Positions 52,666 to 61,662 of a DNA stretch of 64,000 nt are shown here, one piece after another (within the stretch, counting starts at the first letter, position 1; each line of letters opens with the position of its first letter). Location of the stretch: assembly GCF_030413595.1 (NCBI RefSeq), contig NZ_CP129238.1, positions 310,001-374,000 on the forward strand. Direction: 5' to 3'. Below the pieces are notes generated by a model that was not told where the DNA came from, did not search any database, and saw only the letters and a list, made by a program, of their open reading frames with translations. The position numbers and the translations under genes were made by a program. This DNA is from Planococcus liqunii. GTDB taxonomy: Bacteria; Bacillota; Bacilli; Bacillales_A; Planococcaceae.

Positions 52666-53832
52666 ATGAAAATTTTCCATACCGCCGACTGGCATTTAGG
52701 CAAGCTGGTCCAAGGTGTTTATATGACTGAAGAACAACGCCATGTGTTAGAACAATTCGTCGCTGCTATTGAAGAACAGCGGCCGGATGCTGTCATTATC
52801 GCAGGCGATTTATACGACCGGGCAGTGCCGCCGACAGAAGCCGTCAATTTGCTGGATGAAGTACTGGCGAAAATTGTGCTGGAACTCGAGACGCCGGTAT
52901 TTGCTGTAGCCGGAAACCATGACAGCCCGGGGCGTTTGAATTTCGGGAGCCGGGTCATGAAAATGAATGGTATCCACATTGCCGGCCATGTCCAAAAAGA
53001 ACACGAGCCGATTGTCATGGCCGATGAATTCGGAGAAGTGCATATCCATTTGATTCCGTATGCCGATCCGTCCCAGGTCCGCTATGCACTGGGAAATCCG
53101 GACATCCGATCACATAACGATGCAGCAGAAGCCATCGTTGAAAACATAAAACAAAAGTTGAACCCGGAAGCCCGCCATATCGCTGTCGGCCATGCATTTG
53201 TGACGCCCCACGGAGAGCAGCAGGAAAACACCAGCGATTCAGAACGGCCGTTGTCGATTGGCGGTGCCGAACATGTCGAGGCAGGCCATTTTGCCGATTT
53301 CCATTACACGGCACTCGGGCATTTGCACCAGGCCCACCATGTGCTGAATGAAACCATCCGCTATTCAGGTTCGCCGCTCAAATATTCGATTTCAGAAGAG
53401 CGCCACCAAAAAGGATTTTTAATCGTTGAAATGGATGGCAGCGGAAACGTCTCGGTCGAAAAGCAATTACTGGCGCCAAAGCGGGACATGCGTACCGTTG
53501 AAGGCTTTATGGAAGACATTTTGCGCCATGAACTCAACGAAGATTATGTCTTTGTGAAGCTGCTCGATGAAACGCCGATTTTGTATCCGATGGAAAAAAT
53601 CCGTTCGGTTTACCCGAATGCCATGCATGTCGAACGCAAAAGCTTTGGGCAGGCAAGCGGCAAGAGCGCGGCGGAATCGCGCCGCAATATGGATCCAATG
53701 GTGCTGTTCAATGCTTTCTACGAAGAAGTCAAAGGAGAAAAAGCGACGGAAGAGACTGAAACAGTTTTCAAAGAAGTGCTTCAGGAATTCCTGCGCGAAG
53801 AATCTGATGAGAAAGAAGGCGTGAAGCAATGA
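52666..53832 (+). CDS. sbcD: Exonuclease SbcCD, nuclease subunit
   Basis: Mre11-type phosphoesterase that with SbcC trims hairpins and blocked DNA ends. The 388-residue protein has all five Mn-binding motifs: HTADWHLGK near 5-13, GDLYDR near 49, AVAGNHDSPGRL near 83, GHAFVTPHGE near 167 and ALGHLHQAHH near 210. The ATG at 52666 is the last of three adjacent ATGs and the best spaced after AAGGAG. Its stop overlaps the sbcC start. Confidence 0.96.
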   Translation: MKIFHTADWHLGKLVQGVYMTEEQRHVLEQFVAAIEEQRPDAVIIAGDLYDRAVPPTEAVNLLDEVLAKIVLELETPVFAVAGNHDSPGRLNFGSRVMKMNGIHIAGHVQKEHEPIVMADEFGEVHIHLIPYADPSQVRYALGNPDIRSHNDAAEAIVENIKQKLNPEARHIAVGHAFVTPHGEQQENTSDSERPLSIGGAEHVEAGHFADFHYTALGHLHQAHHVLNETIRYSGSPLKYSISEERHQKGFLIVEMDGSGNVSVEKQLLAPKRDMRTVEGFMEDILRHELNEDYVFVKLLDETPILYPMEKIRSVYPNAMHVERKSFGQASGKSAAESRRNMDPMVLFNAFYEEVKGEKATEETETVFKEVLQEFLREESDEKEGVKQ

Positions 53833-56800
53833 GACCTTTAAAATTGAAGCTGACCGCTTTTGGACCATACAAGCACACGGAAACCATTGATTTTGCCGAT
53901 TTGAAAGGAAACCAGCTATTCGTCATTTCGGGCAGCACGGGTTCCGGGAAAACGACGATTTTTGACGGCATCTGTTTTGCCCTTTACGGCGCTGCCAGCG
54001 GGTCGGACCGCGTCGAAACACGCCATTTGCGAAGCGATTTTGCCGAAGACGGAACGCACACTTGCGTAGAGATGGAATTTGAAATACATAACAAAGTCTA
54101 CCGGATCCTGCGCCAGATGAGCCATGTTAAAGCAGGGAACAAGAGCGCGACCGGCGAACGCTATGAATTTTTCGAGAAGACGAAAGACGGGGAAGTGCCT
54201 TGTGTAGAGCGGCAAATCGTTTCGGAAATCAACCGCCGGGTCGAAGAGATCATCGGACTGACGCAAAACCAGTTCAGCCAGATTGTTATGCTGCCGCAAG
54301 GCGAATTCCGTAAGCTCTTAACGTCTGAAACCGATAATAAAGAAGAAATCCTGCGCAAAATCTTTAAAACAGAACCGTATAAAATGATAGCGGAACGTTT
54401 GAAGCAGAAACGCGATGCGGCAAAAGAAGCGTATCAAGGTGAACAGCACGGCTTGGCCAGCCACGTCGGCAACATCAAAGGGGCGTTGCCGGAACGTGAT
54501 TCCGCATTGTTTGAGCTGCTGCAGCGCGAGCATTACAATGTTCATCAAATAGTGGCAGGGCTTGAAAGCGAAGCTGCTTTTTATCAGGAAAAGATGCAGC
54601 AGGACGAGCAATACTACCTGAGCCTCTACAAAAAGCATGATGAGAAAATGAACGCTTTCCACGAGGCGAAAAAATGGAACGACCGTTTCAGCGACTTGGC
54701 AGATAAGGTGCAGCGCCTTGAACAAGTAGAGCAGCAGCTGCCGGCAATCGCTCAAAAAGAGCAGCGGCTGAAAGACGCTGAACGCGCCGGGTTCATCGAA
54801 GGCATTGAAAATATCTACAAAGAGCTGGAAAAGGAAAAAGCGGAAAAGCTTCTTCTCTTAGAAAAAGCGTTGAAAGCGGAACAAGCAACAAAAGAAAACT
54901 TAGCAAAAGCTGAATCCGCTTTTGAGACGGAACAAAAGCGCGGAACGGAACGCGAAAAAATAAGCCAACAAGTAGTCGAGCTCCGGAAATTATTGCCGGC
55001 GGTAGAGGAATTGGACGGCAAAAAAGCGCAGCTCACCAAACTTCAAACTGCAGCAGCACAAGCTGGAAAAGAACTTGAGGAAATAGCTGAGCAGTGGCAA
55101 ACGGAAAAGGATGCCTGCCAATTGGTGGCTGAAAAAATTGAGGCATTGGACCGGAAACTTGAAGCATTTGACGAGCAGCAGGCAAAATTACTGGGCTTAA
55201 ACGAACAATACCGGGTGCTGGCTGACTTGTGCGCCCTTCAGAAAAAAGTGCGGCAGCAGCAGAAAACGAGCGAAGAAAAAGAGTCGGTGTACCAACAAGC
55301 GGCAGATGAATACCGTGGACTGGAAGCTGTCTGGTTTGCGAACCAGGCGCAGGTACTGGCGTCGGCCCTTCACGACGGCGACGCCTGCCCGGTCTGCGGG
55401 AGCAGCAATCATCCGAACAAAGCGGTCGAAGCCCATCAGCCGTCCGTTTCCAAAGAGGAACTCGACCGGTTAAAAGCCCGGCTTGATGGAGTGGACAGCC
55501 AGTACCGCAATGCAGCCGCTGCATTGAATGCATTGGCAGAACAGCTGGAACGCCAAAAAGAAGAAGCATTTAAATTAGGGCTCAACCCGGCAGAAGCGGA
55601 CGCTGACTACCGGAAAACCGAAGAACAAAAAGCGGCACTGGAGCAGAAAGTGGCCGAGCTGCAGGCGGATAGAAAGAATTTACGTGTCTTGAAAGAACAG
55701 CTCAACGTTCAAACGGCAAAAGCAGGCCAGCTTGAAAAAGACAAAACAGAGCTCGCTGAACATGTACAGCAAGCGGCATCTGCCTACGGCACAGCCAAAG
55801 CAGTTTTTGAACAAGGGCTGCTGGCTATACCGGAAGAAGTACGGGTGCTGTCTGTTCTTGAAGAAAAAATTAGTGAAGCCGAAGCTGAAAAGAGGAAACT
55901 GGAACGTCTTTGGGAAAGCATCCAACAAGAGCTTCAACGGGCAAAAGAGCAATTTACAGCAGCGTCCGTCAGCGCGAAGCATGCAGCGACTACAGCAGAG
56001 GAAATAGCGCAGAAAAAAGAGAACGCCCAGCAGCAATGGAGCGATGCGCTGCAAAAATCCGATTTTTCTTCAGAACAGGCGTACCAAGAGGCGAAGCTAA
56101 AGGAGCAGGAGCGCATCGCATTGAAAGAAGCGATTCAGGCATTCAGGCAAAACCGCCATACCTTGATGGAAAGAGTCCAGGAACTGAAAGCAGAGCTATC
56201 CGGACGAAATCCATCCGACATCGGACTGCTTGAAGCAGAGCTTAGCCAATTGAAGGCGGAATACGAAGCAGCACTGAATACTTGGAACCGGTCGCAAGAT
56301 TTCCAGAACTCAAGCGAAGCGATAAAGAACCGTATTATCGCCGCATCCGAAAAAGCGATGCAGGCTGAACAGCAACTCAACCGAATTGCGGACTTGCACG
56401 ACATGATCCGGGGCCAAAACGGCTTGAAGATTTCGTTCGAGCGCTATTTGCAGATTGAGTATTTGGAACAGATCATCCAGTCAGCGAACGAACGGCTGAA
56501 AAACCTGTCCAATGGCCAGTTTTATTTGATGCGCAGCGACCGGCAGGAAGCCCGCGGCAAGCAAAGCGGTCTTGGCCTGGATGTCTACGACGCTTATACC
56601 GGACAGACGCGTGATGTGAAAACTTTATCCGGCGGCGAGAAATTCAATGCCTCTCTGTGCCTGGCACTGGGAATGGCTGATGTGATCCAGAGCTTCCAGG
56701 GCAATGTGGCGATCGATACGATGTTCATCGACGAAGGATTCGGATCGTTGGACGATGAATCGTTGAACAAATCAATTGATACGCTGATTGACTTGCAGAA

Positions 56801-56921
56801 ATCCGGGCGCATGATTGGCGTCATTTCCCATGTCCAGGAACTAAAAGCAGCGATACCGGCTATCCTGGAAGTGAAAAAATCAAAAGAAGGCTTCAGCCAG
56901 ACAAAGTTCGTGATCAAATAA
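53829..56921 (+). CDS. sbcC: Exonuclease SbcCD, ATPase subunit
   Basis: Rad50-type SMC-like ATPase, 1030 residues. Walker A GSTGSGKTT at 35-43, a Q-loop region LTQNQFSQIVMLPQGEFRKLL near 139-159, then two long coiled-coil arms (about 175-510 and 535-870) joined by a zinc hook CPVC (Cys520, Cys523). The C-terminal lobe has the signature LSGGEKFNASLCL near 933 and Walker B TMFIDEGFGSLDDES near 964. Complete with no breaks. It partners SbcD for end processing and recombinational repair. Confidence 0.97.
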   Translation: MRPLKLKLTAFGPYKHTETIDFADLKGNQLFVISGSTGSGKTTIFDGICFALYGAASGSDRVETRHLRSDFAEDGTHTCVEMEFEIHNKVYRILRQMSHVKAGNKSATGERYEFFEKTKDGEVPCVERQIVSEINRRVEEIIGLTQNQFSQIVMLPQGEFRKLLTSETDNKEEILRKIFKTEPYKMIAERLKQKRDAAKEAYQGEQHGLASHVGNIKGALPERDSALFELLQREHYNVHQIVAGLESEAAFYQEKMQQDEQYYLSLYKKHDEKMNAFHEAKKWNDRFSDLADKVQRLEQVEQQLPAIAQKEQRLKDAERAGFIEGIENIYKELEKEKAEKLLLLEKALKAEQATKENLAKAESAFETEQKRGTEREKISQQVVELRKLLPAVEELDGKKAQLTKLQTAAAQAGKELEEIAEQWQTEKDACQLVAEKIEALDRKLEAFDEQQAKLLGLNEQYRVLADLCALQKKVRQQQKTSEEKESVYQQAADEYRGLEAVWFANQAQVLASALHDGDACPVCGSSNHPNKAVEAHQPSVSKEELDRLKARLDGVDSQYRNAAAALNALAEQLERQKEEAFKLGLNPAEADADYRKTEEQKAALEQKVAELQADRKNLRVLKEQLNVQTAKAGQLEKDKTELAEHVQQAASAYGTAKAVFEQGLLAIPEEVRVLSVLEEKISEAEAEKRKLERLWESIQQELQRAKEQFTAASVSAKHAATTAEEIAQKKENAQQQWSDALQKSDFSSEQAYQEAKLKEQERIALKEAIQAFRQNRHTLMERVQELKAELSGRNPSDIGLLEAELSQLKAEYEAALNTWNRSQDFQNSSEAIKNRIIAASEKAMQAEQQLNRIADLHDMIRGQNGLKISFERYLQIEYLEQIIQSANERLKNLSNGQFYLMRSDRQEARGKQSGLGLDVYDAYTGQTRDVKTLSGGEKFNASLCLALGMADVIQSFQGNVAIDTMFIDEGFGSLDDESLNKSIDTLIDLQKSGRMIGVISHVQELKAAIPAILEVKKSKEGFSQTKFVIK

Positions 56922-57011
56922 AAGCCGTAAGCATCTTCCTTCTGTTTGTTTAAACCGGCCGTGAATAGTGAATGGTAACAATAACAGGGGTTTTTCGGAA
57001 GGAAGGTGCAA

Positions 57012-57665
57012 ATGGACACAATTCTTTATTTTGCTTTTACTGCGGCTTATATCCTGCTGTTGGTATGGGCAATCGATAAACAGAAATCGTGGAATTTTAT
57101 GTCATTTATCTGCCTGGTGCTGATTGGCCTTATTTACGATAATGGCATGATCGCAATGGGCAAATTTATCGGCGAAGGCTCGGTGCTTGAAAACTTGAGC
57201 CTGCTGCGTTTTTGGAGCCATGTTTTCCTGACGCCGATGCTGGTGCTGTTTTCTTGGGGAGCTTTGAACCGGGCAGGAATCGGCTGGGTGAAGAAAAAAG
57301 CGGTTTTAGCTGCAGCGATAATTTATGCTTTGGCATTGGCCGCAATCGAAATCGCTTTGGAAACATGGGGATTGGAATTGGCAACCGAACAGCAATATGG
57401 CGTATTGCGGTATGTATCGGCTGAGCCGTCGAGCGGACCGCCGATTATGGTGCTGCTCGTTTCAGTTGTCTTGATTGCTGCTGGTATTCTGCTTTGGAAA
57501 AAGGTAGGCTGGAAATGGATGCTGATTGGTGCCGGTGTTATGACAATAGGCAGTGCAGTGCCGATTCCGGTGGATAGTTCGGCTGCCACCAATGCGTTTG
57601 AATTATTCCTCTTGACCACTTTGGTATGGACCAAGGTTCACCTCGAGTCAAAGGAACAAAATTAA
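57012..57665 (+). CDS. Polytopic membrane protein, unknown function
   Basis: A 217-residue protein with about seven hydrophobic segments spread over its length (first MDTILYFAFTAAYILLLVWAI). A short acidic loop with EPSSGPP lies near 139. No family recognised. The ATG at 57012 is chosen because GGAAGG is just upstream. A second small membrane protein follows 14 nt later, so the two may work together. Confidence 0.7.
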   Translation: MDTILYFAFTAAYILLLVWAIDKQKSWNFMSFICLVLIGLIYDNGMIAMGKFIGEGSVLENLSLLRFWSHVFLTPMLVLFSWGALNRAGIGWVKKKAVLAAAIIYALALAAIEIALETWGLELATEQQYGVLRYVSAEPSSGPPIMVLLVSVVLIAAGILLWKKVGWKWMLIGAGVMTIGSAVPIPVDSSAATNAFELFLLTTLVWTKVHLESKEQN

Positions 57666-57679
57666 AGGGGCCAAAAACA

Positions 57680-57892
57680 ATGAAAAAACTCAGTTTTAAA
57701 ACACGCATGATTTATTTTGGAGTAATCGCAGCGATCAGTTTGGCGTTTTTTGCTCTACAATTGTATGTCTATTTAAACAGTTCGAATGGAACCGGTTCGA
57801 TGGTTCTGCTGATTTTATGGGGTCTTATGGTTGTCTTTGGAATCGCCGGAATTGTTTATAATATCGCAAAAAAAGACCGTCATTCTAAATGA
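57680..57892 (+). CDS. Small two-span membrane protein
   Basis: A 70-residue protein with two hydrophobic helices (about 10-31 and 39-61) and basic ends (MKKLSFKTR; KKDRHSK), which suggests both termini in the cytoplasm. AAAGGGG precedes the ATG at 57680. Its stop is inside the terminator stem. Unknown function; likely co-transcribed with the preceding membrane protein. Confidence 0.7.
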   Translation: MKKLSFKTRMIYFGVIAAISLAFFALQLYVYLNSSNGTGSMVLLILWGLMVVFGIAGIVYNIAKKDRHSK

Positions 57893-57904
57893 CGGTCTTT
57901 TTCT
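57868..57904 (+). terminator. Terminator overlapping the small membrane protein's end
   Basis: Stem AAAAGACCGTCATT (57871-57884) / AATGACGGTCTTTT (57888-57901). Confidence 0.92.
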
Positions 57905-57999
57905 TAGACAGCGCAAAATGAAATTCCTGGGATTCATGGGCAAGCATAGAAAGCTATGGTAAAGTTTAAAGAGATTTCATAATCAGGAGTGAAAATCAT

Positions 58000-59268
58000 A
58001 TGACAAAAAAGTTGAGTCCTCAAGAAGTTACCGAGTTGATTGATAAAGGCGCAGATATCATTGTTCCAATCGCCAATGGCGAACCGATCCGTCTGCTGGA
58101 CATATTGGAAGAAAATGTGGAAAAGCTGGAAGGTGTCAAAATTCACCAATTGTTGGCTTTGCGGAGCCGCCGTTATATCCAAGGTGAATTTGAACAGCTC
58201 AAGCATGTTTCTTATTTTCTAAGCGGTGCTACGCGCAAAGTGTACCAGCAGGCAAAAATGGAGCTGGTTCCAAACAATTTCCATGAAGTGCCGCGTTTGC
58301 TGAAGAAAACGACGAAAATGTCGATGATCATGACTGTGGCTTCTCCAATGGATGAGCATGGCTATTTTACGTTCGGCACACAAGCGGACTACATTTCTGA
58401 ATTTGTCGGGAAAGTCCCTTTTATCCTGGAAGTAAATGAACATATGCCAAGAACCTATGGCCGCAATCAAATTCATATCAGCCAAATAGCCGGCTTTGTG
58501 GAGCACCATGCGCCGCTGGCTGAAGAAAAAGCAGCTGCACCGAGCGACAGGGACTTACTGATTGCGGCTTCGATTATCGAAGACATCCAAGACGGAGACA
58601 CGCTGCAAATTGGAATAGGTTCTGTACCGAATGCCGTTATCTCGATGCTAAAGGATCACCGCCATCTGGGCATCCATACCGAAATGCTGCCGGATGGAGT
58701 AGTGGATCTGGTGAAAGCCGGTGCAGTCGACGGCACCCGTAAGTTTACGAACCCGGGGAAAATTATTACCACCTTCGCGTACGGTTCAAAGAAGCTATAC
58801 GATTTTCTGGATAACAACCCGGTAGTCGAATTCTTGCCGGTCAGCCAAGTCAACGATCCGCGGGAAATCGCGAAAGAGAAAAACATCGTTTCCATTAATG
58901 CGACGACCGAAGTGGATCTGTTCGGGCAGTGCGCTTCCGAAACTGTGGGCGGCAAGTATTATTCTTCCAGCGGTGGACAAGTTGATTTTGCCCGCGGTGT
59001 GCGTTTTGCAGAAAACGGAAAAGGTTACATCTGCATGCAGTCAACGGCAAAAAATGAAACATTATCCCGCATCAAAATTAACCTGACGCCTGGATCGGTT
59101 GTGACGACAGGAAAGAATGACGTGGACAATATTGTAACTGAGTATGGCATTGCGCGTCTTCACGGGGCATCAATCTCGGAACGTGCGAAACGCCTGATTG
59201 CAGTAGCCCACCCGAATTTCCGGGAAGAGCTGCTGTTTGATGCGAAAAAAAATGGCATTGTCATTTAA
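58000..59268 (+). CDS. Acetyl-CoA hydrolase/CoA-transferase family protein
   Basis: A 422-residue family I-like CoA-transferase of the 4-hydroxybutyrate/butyryl-CoA:acetate type. Features are DTLQIGIGSVPNAV near 193, HTEMLPDGVVDL near 224, and the catalytic Glu in SINATTEVDLFGQ near 304. The C-terminal ITEYGIAxLHG-like motif NIVTEYGIARLHGAS is near 383. It may move CoA between short acids and acetate and could serve the catabolic cluster 7 kb upstream, but no operon link exists. The ATG at 58000 follows AGGAGTG. Terminator follows. Confidence 0.88.
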   Translation: MTKKLSPQEVTELIDKGADIIVPIANGEPIRLLDILEENVEKLEGVKIHQLLALRSRRYIQGEFEQLKHVSYFLSGATRKVYQQAKMELVPNNFHEVPRLLKKTTKMSMIMTVASPMDEHGYFTFGTQADYISEFVGKVPFILEVNEHMPRTYGRNQIHISQIAGFVEHHAPLAEEKAAAPSDRDLLIAASIIEDIQDGDTLQIGIGSVPNAVISMLKDHRHLGIHTEMLPDGVVDLVKAGAVDGTRKFTNPGKIITTFAYGSKKLYDFLDNNPVVEFLPVSQVNDPREIAKEKNIVSINATTEVDLFGQCASETVGGKYYSSSGGQVDFARGVRFAENGKGYICMQSTAKNETLSRIKINLTPGSVVTTGKNDVDNIVTEYGIARLHGASISERAKRLIAVAHPNFREELLFDAKKNGIVI

Positions 59269-59284
59269 AAAGCAGCTTAAAACG

Positions 59285-59320
59285 AAAACCTTTCTCCGTT
59301 CATTCGGGAAAGGTTTTTTC
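59285..59320 (+). terminator. Terminator of the CoA-transferase gene
   Basis: Arms AAAACCTTTC (59285-59294) and GAAAGGTTTT (about 59308-59317) with imperfect inner pairing, then T-rich. Confidence 0.8.
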
Positions 59321-59338
59321 TTTTACCCGTCTACGAAC

Positions 59339-59367
59339 TTTACATATTCGCTCATTAGCCATATACT
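59339..59367 (+). promoter_or_regulatory. Sigma-A promoter of the MarR-MFS operon
   Basis: TTTACA (59339-59344), exactly 17 bp, TATACT (59362-59367). Confidence 0.72.
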
Positions 59368-59382
59368 TACTTAGGTAAGTAA
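59367..59382. promoter_or_regulatory. Palindromic operator for the MarR regulator
   Basis: TTACTTA-GG-TAAGTAA, perfect 7-bp arms, starting at the last base of the -10 box and ending 17 bp before the marR start. This is a classic autorepression position. Confidence 0.68.
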
Positions 59383-59399
59383 TTTTAGAGGAGATAATT

Positions 59400-59804
59400 A
59401 TGCAGAAATTGTTATTTCATGAAATCCATCAAAAATCACGTTTATCTGTTAAAGAAGTTAACGATGCGCTGAAAGAATTTCATTTATACAGTTCCCAGTG
59501 GTCCATTCTTTTTTGTCTGGAACAATTCGGTGAGATGACGCAAAAAGAGATTTGGCAGTATTTGAATGTTGAAGCGCCTACCGTGACGAGGACGTTAATG
59601 CGCTTGGAACACAGCGGCTGGGTAGTCCGAAAAGAAGGGCAAGACAAGCGGGAACGCCTTGTCCAATTATCGGAATTCGCAAAGAAAATGGTGCCGCAGA
59701 TTGAAAAACGGATTCAAGAGGTGGAGGAGAGCCTTCTGTCTTCTTTATCGGAAGCAGAGCAGCAGCAGCTGATTGAGCTGCTTAAAAAAATCGGCAATAA
59801 CTGA
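59400..59804 (+). CDS. MarR family transcriptional regulator
   Basis: A 134-residue winged-helix regulator. The DNA-binding core EMTQKEIWQYLNVEAPTVTRTLMRLEHSGWVVRKEGQDKRERLVQLSE spans about 45-93, including the wing with DKRE; the ends are dimerisation helices. The ATG at 59400 follows GAGGAG. It sits upstream of an MFS exporter (21 nt) and behind a palindrome overlapping its promoter. It is therefore expected to repress itself and the pump until a ligand binds. Confidence 0.9.
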   Translation: MQKLLFHEIHQKSRLSVKEVNDALKEFHLYSSQWSILFCLEQFGEMTQKEIWQYLNVEAPTVTRTLMRLEHSGWVVRKEGQDKRERLVQLSEFAKKMVPQIEKRIQEVEESLLSSLSEAEQQQLIELLKKIGNN

Positions 59805-59825
59805 ACGAAGAAAAGGATGTAACGA

Positions 59826-61022
59826 ATGACTGAAAAAAGACCCATTTGGACCAAGAGCTTTATCAATATCTCAATAAGTACGTTTTTTATTTTTGTAGTC
59901 TTTTATGCCTTGCTGACGTATATACCGATTTACGTTATGAGTGATTTGGGAGGAACTGCGACACAAGGCGGGCTGGCCGTTTCGGCTTTTCTGATTTCAG
60001 CCATTATAATGCGCTTTTTTGCGGGACTGATTCTGGAGAAGTACGGAAAGCGAAATGTGCTGATTTTAAGCGTTCTGCTGTTTGCTGTTAGCACCATTTT
60101 ATATATTTTTGTAGGAGACTTTACCGTTCTGCTTTTTCTTCGTTTTTTCCATGGCATCTGGTTTAGTTTGATGACCACAGTGGGTGGGGCGATTGCCGCG
60201 GATATCATCCCGCCGGAACGCCGTGGTGAAGGCTTGGGCTACTACGGGATAGCGATGAATTTGGCGATTGTGGCAGGGCCTTTTATCGCACTGACTTTAT
60301 TGCCTTACGTAACCGCACAAAGCATTTTCACCATTTTTGCGGTGATCATGGTTATTGGGTTCCTGTGTGCGCTATGGGTTAAGGTAGATGAAATTCCAGC
60401 AGTTGAAAAAGAAGAAAAACGCAAACTGGTTTTCAATGATTTTGTTGAAAAGAAAGCTGTCCCTATCGGAAGTGTAGCTTTCTTCATTTCGTTTGCTTAT
60501 GCCAGCATTATTTCGTTTATCTCGGTGTATGCCGAATCGCTGGGTTTAATCAAGACCGCGAGTTTCTTCTTTATCGTTTACGCTATCGCGATGCTGCTGG
60601 TTAGACCGTTCAGCGGCCGAATTTTCGATTCGATCGGGCCGAATGTTGTCATTATTCCCTCGATCATTATATTTGCCATCGGACTGTTTTCGCTCAGCCA
60701 AACCGAATCGGCTTGGATGCTGCTGTTTTCAGGTGCGTTGGTCGGAATCGGCTACGGCACTTTGCTGCCGAGCTTTCAGACACTGGCAATCCAGGCAGCG
60801 GACAAACACCGGAGCGGCCATGCGACCGGCACATTTTTCGCTTTATATGATACAGGAATTGCGATTGGCTCTGTGTCGCTCGGAATCATTGCCGCCGCTT
60901 TCGGCTACTCGAATTTGTATTTGATCCTGGCTGTTTTGGTTTTATGCGCCGCCTTTTATTATGTATGGATCATGAAAAAACAAAAAACAGCAATAAATGA
61001 AAAACAGGCGTCCCGTGCATAA
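59826..61022 (+). CDS. MFS transporter (drug:H+ antiporter-like)
   Basis: A 398-residue 12-helix major facilitator. The loop 2-3 motif A region reads GLILEKYGKRNVL near 66, and a second-half equivalent GRIFDSIGPNVV is near 264. It has the motif-C-like GxxxxP segment AIVAGPFIAL near 146, found in exporters. Co-transcribed with marR. Efflux substrate unknown. Its stop lies in the middle of a hairpin. Confidence 0.9.
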   Translation: MTEKRPIWTKSFINISISTFFIFVVFYALLTYIPIYVMSDLGGTATQGGLAVSAFLISAIIMRFFAGLILEKYGKRNVLILSVLLFAVSTILYIFVGDFTVLLFLRFFHGIWFSLMTTVGGAIAADIIPPERRGEGLGYYGIAMNLAIVAGPFIALTLLPYVTAQSIFTIFAVIMVIGFLCALWVKVDEIPAVEKEEKRKLVFNDFVEKKAVPIGSVAFFISFAYASIISFISVYAESLGLIKTASFFFIVYAIAMLLVRPFSGRIFDSIGPNVVIIPSIIIFAIGLFSLSQTESAWMLLFSGALVGIGYGTLLPSFQTLAIQAADKHRSGHATGTFFALYDTGIAIGSVSLGIIAAAFGYSNLYLILAVLVLCAAFYYVWIMKKQKTAINEKQASRA

Positions 61023-61036
61023 GGGGTGCCTGTTTT
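61001..61036. terminator. Terminator, left copy of a duplicated pair
   Basis: Stem AAAACAGGCGTCCC (61001-61014) / GGGGTGCCTGTTTT (61023-61036) with two G-T pairs, containing the MFS stop codon. A related hairpin is at 61625-61660. Confidence 0.75.
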
Positions 61037-61624
61037 AGCCTGTAGACGAAGTTTGGATGAAAATATATAGAAATGCAAAAAAACCAACCGGACCGCTCAC
61101 TTCGCTTTCCGTGGGTTCAGCTTCAGCCTCCTCGTCACTGAGAACCTTGTGCTCCTGTTTCTGCATCGCTTCGCTAGCTTCGAAACATGGAAGAGCGTTG
61201 CATCGCTGCGCTAGCTTCGTCGCAAAGGTTGACCTCGCAGGCTTCGGCCAATGCCTTTCCTGTGGGGTCTTCAGCTTTCTTCGCTCTGTCGCATTGCTCC
61301 TTCACTGCTCCTACAGGAGTCTCCACGGCCGGACCGGTTGGGCGTCTCCCTTTGAATCGATAGTGAATGATAATCCAATTGACGCTTAAACAGGCAGCTC
61401 AAGAGGAAAAGCGACACCTCTAGATAGCCTTCATGTTAAGGATTCGGAGTGGAAGCCGGCGACTCCAGCGGGATAGCGAAGTGCCGAAATCCACTCGGGA
61501 CGTAAGTTCCGAGTTAGTTCGGCGCGAGCCCGCGGAAAGCGTCCGGCTGAAACGGAGGATCCGGAATTCCCTGTTGTATGTTCATTCATTTCTCATGCGT
61601 GAAAATTCTTTTTTCTGCAAGCTC
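61037..61624 (+). repeat. Composite palindromic intergenic element, copy 3 (expanded)
   Basis: About 590 bp. Left end AGCCTGTAGACGAAG (61037 on) aligns with the reverse complement of copy 1's end. Block A starts at CCAACCGG (61083) and ends at CCGGTTGG (about 61340), with about 150 bp of extra sequence in its loop (61140-61290) holding a repeated CTAGCTTCG. Block B covers about 61425-61565 and includes GATTCGGAGTGGAAGCCGGCGACTCCAGCGGG-like sequence. The right end TTTTCTGCAAGCTCAAA is a diverged form of the copy 1/2 end. Open frames inside are not credible genes. Confidence 0.85.
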
Positions 61625-61660
61625 AAACAGGCATCCCTTCTACACGGGATGCCTGTTTTT
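61625..61660. terminator. Terminator, right copy of the duplicated pair
   Basis: Perfect stem AAACAGGCATCCC (61625-61637) / GGGATGCCTGTTT (61646-61658). Confidence 0.92.
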
Positions 61661-61662
61661 TG

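Noticed and set aside
61057..61389. Open frame of 110 codons in the 61-kb repeat
   Set aside because: Entirely within block A of the composite repeat; not kept in the other two copies.
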